Source: JADFNO01 sp965369945 (GTDB lineage Bacteria; Planctomycetota; Phycisphaerae; Phycisphaerales; SM1A02). Taken from it: 5,456 nucleotides of DNA. Under the pieces are notes generated by a model. It was not told the origin of the DNA. It made no database searches and saw only the letters and a program-made list of their open reading frames with translations. The position numbers and the translations under genes were made by a program. Location: NCBI GenBank assembly GCA_965369945.1, contig CBDUST010000297.1, forward strand, positions 1-5,456. Reading direction: 5' to 3'. Numbering within the stretch: the stretch's first letter is position 1; every line of letters begins with the position of its first letter. Shown here piece by piece: positions 1-5,299 of this stretch.

Positions 1-83
1 ACAACGAAGGTGTCAAGGGACTCGCCGTCGAGTCGACGGGGGTGAGACAATTCGAGGAGCCGGTTGGACCTCCGGCGGCATAG
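1..83 (+). CDS. flhA: Probable C-terminal end of FlhA (flagellar export gate), partial
   Basis: One + frame (codons from position 3) is open from the left edge to a TAG at 81-83. It reads NEGVKGLAVESTGVRQFEEP and then VGPPAA before the stop. From memory, FlhA proteins close with a strand containing an N-E pair followed by a V-E-S-x-G type sequence, and this fragment fits. FlhA is the large inner-membrane protein whose cytosolic domain docks export substrates and chaperones in the flagellar type III apparatus. Its usual place directly upstream of flhF supports the call. Only about 26 codons are visible, so another protein cannot be excluded. The stop lies 67 bp before the flhF start, with no obvious terminator between, so co-transcription is likely. 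Confidence 0.55.
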   Translation, partial: NEGVKGLAVESTGVRQFEEPVGPPAA

Positions 84-136
84 AATGTCGCGACAACCAA
101 ACGAGCGTCAAGGATCGACGCAACGGGCCGATTGCC

Positions 137-144
137 AGGGAGGG
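137..144 (+). promoter_or_regulatory. Shine-Dalgarno that sets the flhF start
   Basis: AGGGAGGG lies 6 nt before the ATG at 151. This purine run, plus the fact that the protein from 151 begins directly with the conserved FlhF N-terminus (MAVKTYQAYTMNEAL), fixes the start at 151. The in-frame upstream TTG at 64 overlaps the end of the preceding gene and would add 29 unrelated residues. Confidence 0.8.
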
Positions 145-150
145 CAGCGT

Positions 151-1851
151 ATGGCCGTCAAGACCTATCAGGCTTACACCATGAACGAAGCGCTGGCTGC
201 CGCTAAGCGCGATCTGGGTTCTGATGCGGTCATTCTTGAAACCAGGTCGTTCAAGCGCGGCGGCTTCCTCGGTCTGGCAAAAAAAACAATCTTCGAACTA
301 ACAGCCGCGGAAGCCGATCGCGCCCAACTGTCGTTTGCGGAGGATGGCCCGCGCGCACTTCGACCGATCAAGCGGGCTGCGCAGCAGGCCTATGCGCAAT
401 CCGGACGACTCGCATCTTCCGCCGAGAAGGCTAAGCCACAATCCAAGCACGATTCTCAACTCCGCACTCGTCGACTCGCGCAAGCGATGGTTGAAGCGCA
501 CGATCGTCGGCTCAATCAAGAATCAGAAACACCGGCTCCGGCGATCGCGCATGACTCCAAGATGCCAACCGCGAAAGACTCGGTGATGAGTGGCATTGAT
601 CGACCGGGCGCAAGCGATCGGCCCAAGCCGGTCGTTACGTCGATCAGGGGTGCGTCGATGGAAACGGTAGCGGTCCCGGTCGGCGCAGCAGGTGTCATCG
701 CCGAACGTGAGGATCCGGACGCAAAGGCCGAGCAGTCGCCGGCGCTCTTGCGCCCCGTTAAACCAGTAGCCCGCCGGTTCATCTTGACGCCGACGCCGAC
801 GGCTCGACCGTCAAGGGCCGGGGCGATTTCAGTAGACGGCTTGAGCCATCGCCCCGATCGGGATCATCGACACACGCCCCGATTGTTTGACGAGCAATCC
901 GCTGGCCATCGAAACATTGCTGCGCTTGGAACCGAGTCCGGATCGGACTTGACCTCGACACAGGGCGAGTTGGCAGCCATCAAGCAAATGGTCGGACAGG
1001 TACTGCAGCACCAGATTCGGTCACCGGGAAGGCCGATCCCCAGCATGCCCGCCAAGCTTTTTGACATGTATCTCGCGTTGCTGAGCCAGGATCTATCTGA
1101 GGAGATTGCCGACCAGATTGTTGAAGAGGTTCGCCACGAGTTGAACACGGCTGAGTTGGACGATGAAGCGCTGGTGCATAGCGCGGTGCTGCGCCAACTC
1201 GCTGCGTTCGTCCCCACTGCCGACACAGCCGTTGCACCGGTGAGTCCGGACGGCCGACCTTTGACGATCGCGCTGATCGGACCGACCGGTGTAGGTAAGA
1301 CGACAACCTTGGCAAAGCTCGCCGCGTCTTTCAAACTGCGACACCGCCGCCGAGTGGGCATGATCACGTGTGATACTTATCGCATCGCCGCAGTCGATCA
1401 GCTTCGAACGTATGCCAACATCATTGGACTGCCTTTGGAGGTCGCACTGACGCCGACTGAAATGAAGCAGGCGGTTCATTCTCTTCGCGACTGCGACGTG
1501 ATCCTGATCGATACAGCCGGTCGTGGTCAAAGGGACTCCGGCAAACTCGAGGAGTTGAAATGTTGCTTGGCTGCGGCCGATCCGCACGAAGTTCACCTGG
1601 TGCTCGCCAGCACGGCCAGTGAGAAGGTGCTGCTGCAGGAGGCGGAAGCCTTCGCCGAGGTCGGTGCAGACAAAGTGGTTCTGACCAAACTTGACGAGGC
1701 GGTGAGCTTCGGATTGCTGATCAACGTCATCCAGAAGGTGGGCCAGCAACTGAGTTTCATCACGACCGGACAGGAAGTTCCGGACCACATCGAAGTGGGG
1801 CGTCCTGAGCGATTGGCGGAGCTGGTGCTGGGAGCAGAGATTCACGGATGA
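151..1851 (+). CDS. flhF: FlhF, SRP-family GTPase for flagellar placement
   Basis: The protein has 566 residues. FlhF is a third member of the signal-recognition GTPases (with Ffh and FtsY) and directs the site of flagellar assembly at the membrane. Residues 1-54 form the conserved N-terminal domain. Residues about 55-270 are a low-complexity linker rich in Ala, Pro, Arg and Ser. Residues about 270-365 are the helical N part and 370-566 the G domain. Visible motifs are the P-loop GPTGVGKT (377-384), DTYRIAAVDQLR (408-419), DTAGRGQ (454-460), TKLDE (512-516, guanine specificity) and TGQEVPDHIEV (539-549). All key GTPase residues appear intact. At 566 residues it is longer than the roughly 370-500 usual for the family, because of the linker. 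Its last codons overlap the flhG start by 4 bp, so translation is probably coupled. The identification is firm. Confidence 0.96.
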   Translation: MAVKTYQAYTMNEALAAAKRDLGSDAVILETRSFKRGGFLGLAKKTIFELTAAEADRAQLSFAEDGPRALRPIKRAAQQAYAQSGRLASSAEKAKPQSKHDSQLRTRRLAQAMVEAHDRRLNQESETPAPAIAHDSKMPTAKDSVMSGIDRPGASDRPKPVVTSIRGASMETVAVPVGAAGVIAEREDPDAKAEQSPALLRPVKPVARRFILTPTPTARPSRAGAISVDGLSHRPDRDHRHTPRLFDEQSAGHRNIAALGTESGSDLTSTQGELAAIKQMVGQVLQHQIRSPGRPIPSMPAKLFDMYLALLSQDLSEEIADQIVEEVRHELNTAELDDEALVHSAVLRQLAAFVPTADTAVAPVSPDGRPLTIALIGPTGVGKTTTLAKLAASFKLRHRRRVGMITCDTYRIAAVDQLRTYANIIGLPLEVALTPTEMKQAVHSLRDCDVILIDTAGRGQRDSGKLEELKCCLAAADPHEVHLVLASTASEKVLLQEAEAFAEVGADKVVLTKLDEAVSFGLLINVIQKVGQQLSFITTGQEVPDHIEVGRPERLAELVLGAEIHG

Positions 1852-2858
1852 GCGATCAAGCGACGCAGCTTCGGAAGCTGGTGCAAGGCTGCGCGGCCGC
1901 GAGACCGCCGACGGCTTCGATTCACGTGCCGCCAAGTGTGCGAAGCGGTGTAGTGAGTTACCGACCGCAGTCGGGCTGCCACACCAACGGACACCGTGTC
2001 AACCCGCGGCGCGTTGGACTGGCCCGAGCCATCGCCATTACCTCAGGCAAAGGGGGCGTGGGCAAAACGAATCTCGCGGTAAACCTTGCCGTCTGCTTGG
2101 CTGGGCTTGGCAAGAAGGTGTGCTTGCTGGACGCCGATCTTGGGTTGGCGAACGCTGACGTCCTGTGCAACCTCAGCCCCAGGGTCACGTTGGAGCATGT
2201 GGTCAGCGGACGCTGCCGGCTGGCCGAAGCGATGCTCCTGGCACCGGGGGGATTTCGTTTAATCCCAGGTGCGTCCGGCGTAGCCCGTCTGGCTGATTTG
2301 GATAGTGAGCACCGGTTGCGGCTCCTGTCGCAGCTTGCGGCACTTGAGCGGCTGGCTGATGTCGTGGTCATCGACACCTCAGCCGGACTGAGCACCAACG
2401 TGCTGGCGTTCGCGGCAGCAGCCCACCGCGTGCTGGTGGTGACGACGCCGGAGCCCACAGCCATTACCGACGGGTACGGCATGATCAAGGCACTGCTCGG
2501 GCCTGCGCCCAAGGCCAGGATCGAGCTCATAGTGAACATGGCCGAGCATGAGCAGGAGGCCCGCAGCGTCTTTGATCGCATGAATAGAGTGAGCCGCACC
2601 TTCCTGAATCGCTCGCTTGGCTACGCCGGCGCCGTTCCGATGGACGGACAGGTTCGTGCCGCGGTTCGGCAGCGCGTGCCGTTTGTCCTGTATTCGCCCC
2701 AAGCGGCGGCAACCGAGGCCATGAGGCGGCTAGCGCGGGTCGTCGCCGGCGTTGGTGAACCGAGCCCGCTGGATTCGTCCCGGGCCGGGTTCTTTGCTCG
2801 TGTGGCGTCCTGGCTATCGCGGACCCACGATCCTTCTTCTGTGCGGACATACGTTTGA
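1848..2858 (+). CDS. flhG: FlhG (FleN/YlxH), MinD-type ATPase controlling flagellar number
   Basis: This 336-residue protein belongs to the MinD/ParA ATPases. FlhG partners FlhF to set flagellar number and position. It opens with DQATQLRKL (residues 3-11), matching the DQAxxLR activator helix that in characterised FlhG inserts into the FlhF dimer and stimulates GTP hydrolysis. A loosely conserved stretch follows up to residue 58. The deviant Walker A is KGGVGKT (68-74), with the signature lysine at 68. Walker A' is LLDADLGLANADV (93-105) and the Walker B-like strand is VVVIDTSAG (172-180). TPEPTAITDGYGMIKAL (190-206) is a hallmark of FlhG/FleN. Near the C-terminus, AGFFARVASWLSR (313-325) could form a membrane-targeting amphipathic helix, as in MinD-like relatives. 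The ATG overlaps the flhF TGA as ATGA. The only upstream purine run, GGAG at 1831-1834, is rather far, which suggests translational coupling. Confidence 0.95.
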   Translation: MSDQATQLRKLVQGCAAARPPTASIHVPPSVRSGVVSYRPQSGCHTNGHRVNPRRVGLARAIAITSGKGGVGKTNLAVNLAVCLAGLGKKVCLLDADLGLANADVLCNLSPRVTLEHVVSGRCRLAEAMLLAPGGFRLIPGASGVARLADLDSEHRLRLLSQLAALERLADVVVIDTSAGLSTNVLAFAAAAHRVLVVTTPEPTAITDGYGMIKALLGPAPKARIELIVNMAEHEQEARSVFDRMNRVSRTFLNRSLGYAGAVPMDGQVRAAVRQRVPFVLYSPQAAATEAMRRLARVVAGVGEPSPLDSSRAGFFARVASWLSRTHDPSSVRTYV

Positions 2859-2947
2859 GTAGGGTTTGAAATGGGTCGATATCGGACGATTGCCCCGAGA
2901 CTCGCCATCGCTGGCACTAGCGAATCGCGCCCCCCAGGGCTTTCCCT

Positions 2948-3241
2948 ATGAGCAGAGCACCGAGCAACGTCATCGCGGGATGTTTTGCACTAGCGGCATT
3001 TGCCGTGGCGGTCGTGGCCGGCATGGCCGGTGGCAATCCTGCGACGTCTATTCTGGTCCGAGCACTCATCGCGATGATCGGTTGCTATCCCATTGGGTTG
3101 ATTATCGGTCTGATCTGTGCGCGGGTGATGGCCGATCAAATTGAGGCTCATCGCGACGCGGCCTCAGCGGAAGAATCATCGAGCGCTAATCAGCTCGCGC
3201 CGTCACAGGCGAATGCGACGACGGAGGCACAATCCGAATGA
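2948..3241 (+). CDS. Small two-helix membrane protein of unknown function
   Basis: I do not recognise this 97-residue protein. Residues 8-28 (starting VIAGCFALAAF) and about 35-60 (including LIAMIGCYPIGLIIGLICA) are two strongly hydrophobic segments joined by a short Gly/Asn/Pro turn. Residues 61-97 form a hydrophilic tail rich in Ala, Ser, Glu and Gln. This predicts a helical hairpin with a soluble, probably cytoplasmic tail. The start is the only ATG after an in-frame TAG at 2918-2920. A weak AGGG (2936-2939) precedes it by 8 nt. The gene lies 89 bp after flhG and 122 bp before fliA on the same strand, so a flagellar role (for example helping FlhF/FlhG at the membrane, or acting on the basal body or sigma factor) is possible, but this is inference from position only. 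The alternative overlapping + frame (2866-3144) has Arg/Gly/Ser-rich composition and looks non-coding. Confidence 0.75.
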   Translation: MSRAPSNVIAGCFALAAFAVAVVAGMAGGNPATSILVRALIAMIGCYPIGLIIGLICARVMADQIEAHRDAASAEESSSANQLAPSQANATTEAQSE

Positions 3242-3282
3242 TGCGATCGCGGCGAAGAGCTCTGACTTGTCGAATCATTGAA

Positions 3283-3340
3283 TGGCACGGTATAGTGCCA
3301 GCGTCTTTTGCCAGGGAATGGCAGAACGGCTGAGAAAGCC
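3283..3340 (+). promoter_or_regulatory. Three consecutive hairpins in the fliA leader
   Basis: Three inverted repeats lie end to end before the fliA ribosome site. Stem 1 is TGGCAC (3283-3288) with GTGCCA (3295-3300), loop GGTATA. Stem 2 is TTTTGCCA (3306-3313) with TGGCAGAA (3319-3326), 8 pairs including one G-U, loop GGGAA. Stem 3 is GGCT (3328-3331) with AGCC (3337-3340), loop GAGAA. TGGCA occurs at 3283 and 3319 and TGCCA at 3296 and 3309, so arms of stems 1 and 2 can also pair with each other, giving mutually exclusive folds. The stem 1 loop contains TATAGT (3291-3296), a possible -10 box with a poor TTGTCG (3267-3272) 18 nt upstream. The repeats could therefore be an operator over a promoter, or RNA structure if transcription starts upstream. 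Confidence 0.5.
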
Positions 3341-3350
3341 AGCCAAGGTC

Positions 3351-3356
3351 AAGGAG
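3351..3356 (+). promoter_or_regulatory. Strong Shine-Dalgarno for fliA
   Basis: AAGGAG lies 7 nt before the ATG at 3364. It supports translation of the unusual lysine/threonine N-terminus rather than a start further inside at the conserved sigma domain. Confidence 0.85.
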
Positions 3357-3363
3357 CCGACCG

Positions 3364-4239
3364 ATGCCGAAGACGAAGACCAAGACTCAGGTCAAGACGA
3401 AAACCAAGTCCAAGACCAGAACAAAAACACCTGCTGTGAAGCGCAAAACGACTCGTCGCGCCTCGCAACCCGTTGAACTCAGTGAGATGCCGCTGCAGGA
3501 GGTGTGGAAGGCTTATCAGCGCACTGACACCCAAGAGATACGCAACTTCCTGATCGAGCAGTATCTTCATTTGGTAAAAAGCACCGCCGAGCGGATGCAC
3601 ATGCGCCTACCCGGAGAGGTCGACGTGGAGGACCTGATGTCGGCAGGCTTATTCGGTCTGATGGATGCGATCGACGCGTTCGATCTGAGTCGCGGCGTGA
3701 AATTCGAGACGTACTGCACGCAGCGAATTCGAGGTGCGATCTTCGACGAGCTCAGGGCGATGGATTGGGTGCCGCGGCTCGTGCGATCTCGGACAGCCAA
3801 GCTCGATCGGGTTCGCAAGCGGTTCGAGATGGAGTCCGGGCGCAAACCCACGGACAAGGAGTTGCGCGGCCGCCTTCAGGTCAGCGGAGCGGAGTTCAGC
3901 AAGATCAGCAAGGATTCCAAGCCGGTCAACGTCGTCTCCCTGAATCGCAAATGGTTCGAGACGGATTCGAGCAAGGACATTCGCGAGATCGACGTGATCC
4001 AGGACAACCGGCAGGAGGACCCGCTGTCTCAGCTGCAAAAGCGGGATCTCAAACTACTGATCACCAAGGGCCTATCGAGAGCGGAACGCCTGATCGTCAT
4101 TCTCTATTACTACGAAGAGATGACAATGAAGGAAATCGGCATCACGCTGGATCTGTCCGAGTCGCGCGTGAGCCAGATGCACAGTTCGATTCTCGCTCGA
4201 CTTCAGGCTCAAATGCAGTATCGCGACAAAGAGTTCTGA
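3364..4239 (+). CDS. fliA: FliA, flagellar sigma-28 factor with basic N-terminal tail
   Basis: This 291-residue protein belongs to the FliA/WhiG group of sigma-70 family factors, which direct RNA polymerase to late flagellar, motility and chemotaxis genes. Region 2 covers about residues 45-138, with DVEDLMSAGLFGLMDAIDAF (87-106) for core binding and YCTQRIRGAIFDELRAMDW (117-135) for -10 recognition. Region 3 is about 145-190 (RVRKRFEMESGRKPTDKEL). Region 4 is about 228-282, with a helix-turn-helix from MTMKEIGITLDLSESRVSQM (253-272). FliA proteins are normally about 240-255 residues. The extra length is mainly residues 1-32, which have 10 Lys, 4 Arg, 10 Thr and no acidic residue. Position after flhF-flhG matches many flagellar operons. 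No anti-sigma flgM is visible here. Confidence 0.95.
   Translation: MPKTKTKTQVKTKTKSKTRTKTPAVKRKTTRRASQPVELSEMPLQEVWKAYQRTDTQEIRNFLIEQYLHLVKSTAERMHMRLPGEVDVEDLMSAGLFGLMDAIDAFDLSRGVKFETYCTQRIRGAIFDELRAMDWVPRLVRSRTAKLDRVRKRFEMESGRKPTDKELRGRLQVSGAEFSKISKDSKPVNVVSLNRKWFETDSSKDIREIDVIQDNRQEDPLSQLQKRDLKLLITKGLSRAERLIVILYYYEEMTMKEIGITLDLSESRVSQMHSSILARLQAQMQYRDKEF
3370..3429 (+). repeat. Degenerate AAG-ACN hexamer repeat encoding the Lys-Thr tail
   Basis: From 3370 the codons are mostly AAG alternating with ACN (AAGACGAAGACCAAGACT and further degenerate copies, including AAGTCC and ACCAGA). They encode repeated K-T dipeptides (residues 3-22). The variation is mostly at third positions or conservative (Lys/Arg, Thr/Ser), suggesting that the basic character is maintained. 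Slippage in such short repeats would give tail-length variation between strains. Confidence 0.75.
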
Positions 4240-4249
4240 ATCCTGATCA

Positions 4250-4271
4250 AGCCCGCAGTTGACGGCGGGCT
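4250..4271 (+). terminator. GC-rich hairpin after fliA, possible terminator
   Basis: AGCCCGC (4250-4256) pairs perfectly with GCGGGCT (4265-4271) across an 8-nt loop. It begins 11 nt after the fliA stop, a usual place for an operon end. No T-run follows, so it is not a classic intrinsic terminator. It may protect the 3' end of the transcript or act with Rho. Confidence 0.4.
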
Positions 4272-4542
4272 GCACTGGATTCCCGAGCTGCGCGATGTTC
4301 TTACCGGACTCGCGATCAGTCGCTTCTAGAGCAGTTTCACTGCCGAGATCCCGTTTGAATCGGGATGCCACCAGTCTTGAGACAGGGCACGCCCACGAGC
4401 GTCCATTGGGGGAATCCGACATTCGAAAAATGTTCCATCCGGTAAAGAACGGCGTAAGGCCGCCCGAGGTCTTATTGGCCTGCAAGTATTTGCCACGATT
4501 TGCGCGGCGAATAATTGCCTCCGGCTCGACGACCTTTGCGAG

Positions 4543-4547
4543 AAGGA
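4543..4547 (+). promoter_or_regulatory. Shine-Dalgarno that sets the pilin-like gene start
   Basis: AAGGA lies 8 nt before the ATG at 4556. This start puts the prepilin cleavage site at residues 10/11, the normal short leader length, and rules out the long upstream in-frame extension to 4259. Confidence 0.8.
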
Positions 4548-4555
4548 TTCAGACG

Positions 4556-4996
4556 ATGAAGAACACTTCAGTAATCCGTCGAGGCTTCACGCTGATCGAA
4601 TTGATCGCGGTGATCGTCATCCTTTCGATCTTGGCTGGGGTTGCGCTGCCTCGATACTTCGACTATGCGACTCAGGCCCGCGAATCCGCGACGCGCGGCA
4701 CATTGGGCGGCGTGCGGGCCGGGATCGCCAACTTTTACGCCAACACTACCGTAACCGGAGCCGCTCGCTACCCCACGTTCGCCGAGTTCACGACCTTGGG
4801 CATGGTGATGCAGGAGGCGCTTCCGGAGAATCAGTACAACAACGACAATACCGTTCGTAACGCCAACGGCACCTGGGTCGCCGGACCTCCGGTGGTGCAG
4901 CCGGTGAACACAACTAACGGCGAGGGTTGGGCGTATGACCAGACTGCCGGCAAGTTCTGGGGCAACACAAATACGACCGGCGAGAACGATTGGTGA
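4556..4996 (+). CDS. Type IV pilin-like / type II secretion pseudopilin-like protein
   Basis: The protein has 146 residues. It carries the prepilin N-terminal cleavage/methylation motif RRGFTLIEL (8-16). Prepilin peptidase would cut after Gly10 and the new N-terminal Phe11 would be methylated; Glu at mature position 5 (E15) is present. Residues 11-31 form the hydrophobic assembly helix, which continues as an amphipathic helix to about 61. The C-terminal part (62-146) is rich in Asn, Thr and Gly, has no cysteine, and contains PENQYNNDNTV (90-100) and GEGWAYDQTAGKFW (122-135). The P-x-N-x-Y-N and W-x-Y-D-x-x-x-G-x-x-W pattern is reminiscent of GspG-like major pseudopilins, so a secretion pseudopilin or short pilin is likely. 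No assembly ATPase, platform protein or prepilin peptidase is in the window, so the system it serves is unknown. It is probably a separate unit from the flagellar genes. Confidence 0.88.
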   Translation: MKNTSVIRRGFTLIELIAVIVILSILAGVALPRYFDYATQARESATRGTLGGVRAGIANFYANTTVTGAARYPTFAEFTTLGMVMQEALPENQYNNDNTVRNANGTWVAGPPVVQPVNTTNGEGWAYDQTAGKFWGNTNTTGENDW

Positions 4997-5054
4997 ATCA
5001 GCTGAAGTGAGCTGAGCGCTCGGATCATACATCACGCGTTGCCGGTGCGGGAAC

Positions 5055-5168
5055 GCCGGATTCGCCATCGTAGAACTCGCCGCAGTACCCACATCCGCGG
5101 CTGCAGTTTGCGTCCGATTACCAATAGTCATTGAGCGTATTCTGACGCGGCAATTTGCCGGATTCGCC
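5055..5168. repeat. 12-bp direct repeat GCCGGATTCGCC, two copies
   Basis: Perfect copies lie at 5055-5066 and 5157-5168, offset by 102 bp. Related CCGGCA / TGCCGG words occur at 5039-5045, 5205-5210 and 5214-5219. The sequence between the copies does not repeat, so this is a pair of short repeats rather than a tandem duplication. Confidence 0.6.
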
Positions 5169-5220
5169 GCTGTTGCGTTCTCACGTGCGTGGTCGCCCAC
5201 ATAACCGGCACCTCCGGCAA
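5155..5220. repeat. 8-bp inverted repeat enclosing a small inner hairpin
   Basis: TTGCCGGA (5155-5162) is the exact reverse complement of TCCGGCAA (5213-5220). Inside the 50-nt interval, GTGG (5189-5192) and CCAC (5197-5200) can form a small stem with loop TCGC. It could be a folded RNA element or chance. Confidence 0.4.
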
Positions 5221-5299
5221 TGCTCATCACATCTATCCGCGTTGCCTAGGGCGCTCTTCCCTCGCTTAGAACGGCAAAGAAGTCAATCTGCGCTTGGTT

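Larger units (their letters stand above)
4240..4555 (+). other. Intergenic region between fliA and the pilin-like gene, with hairpins
   Basis: These 316 bp hold no convincing gene. The pilin frame stays open back to 4259, but the sequence before 4556 lacks any pilin feature. The region contains the terminator-like hairpin at 4250-4271; ATCCCG (4348-4353) with CGGGAT (4361-4366), loop 7; ACATT (4419-4423) with AATGT (4429-4433), loop 5; and GGCG (4451-4454) with CGCC (4461-4464). A possible -10 is AATAAT (4510-4515), but the best -35, TTGCCA (4490-4495), is only 14 nt away, so the promoter call is weak. A promoter for the downstream gene probably lies here. Confidence 0.5.

Noticed and set aside
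64..150. In-frame TTG start extending FlhF by 29 residues
   Set aside because: The extension has no similarity to FlhF, overlaps the upstream gene end, and a strong Shine-Dalgarno precedes the ATG at 151.
1093..1935. Long minus-strand frame (280 codons) opposite flhF and flhG
   Set aside because: It lies antisense to unmistakable GTPase domain sequence and has no recognisable protein character; such antisense frames are common in GC-rich genes.
1958..2599. Minus-strand frame opposite flhG
   Set aside because: Antisense shadow of the conserved MinD-type ATPase; Ser/Ala/Arg-rich with no motifs.
2857..2882. Sigma-28 promoter candidate: GTCGATAT (2875-2882) resembling GCCGATAA
   Set aside because: It matches 6 of 8, but at the right distance the -35 position reads TGAG instead of TAAA; too weak to call.
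2866..3144. 92-codon + frame overlapping the small membrane protein
   Set aside because: It is Arg/Gly/Ser-rich, starts at TTG without a ribosome site, and the alternative frame gives two clean membrane helices.
3282..3476. 64-codon + frame covering the leader and the FliA tail region
   Set aside because: It is out of frame with FliA, starts inside the palindrome without a ribosome site, and its Asp/Gln-rich part is just the shifted reading of the AAG-ACN repeat.
4323..4349. Sigma-28 -10-like GCCGAGAT before the pilin-like gene
   Set aside because: It matches 6 of 8, but the -35 position has no TAAA-like sequence, and the site is about 200 bp before the gene.
4370..4480. Cyclic-dinucleotide (GEMM) riboswitch before the pilin-like gene
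   Set aside because: I looked because such switches can precede pilin genes. The conserved GGCAAA and GCAAAG core words and the paired tetraloop-receptor layout are absent.
5025..5183. Minus-strand zinc-ribbon-like remnant containing CSRGCGYCGEFYDGESG
   Set aside because: The frame is broken by a stop at 5118-5120 and bounded by stops at 5025 and 5181. The spaced cysteines are suggestive, but the pieces are only 30 and 20 codons long.
4568..5230. 220-codon minus-strand frame across the pilin-like gene and downstream DNA
   Set aside because: Most of it is antisense to a clear prepilin. The remainder has no motif or ribosome site, though the frame continues to the right edge with only one TAG (5246-5248).
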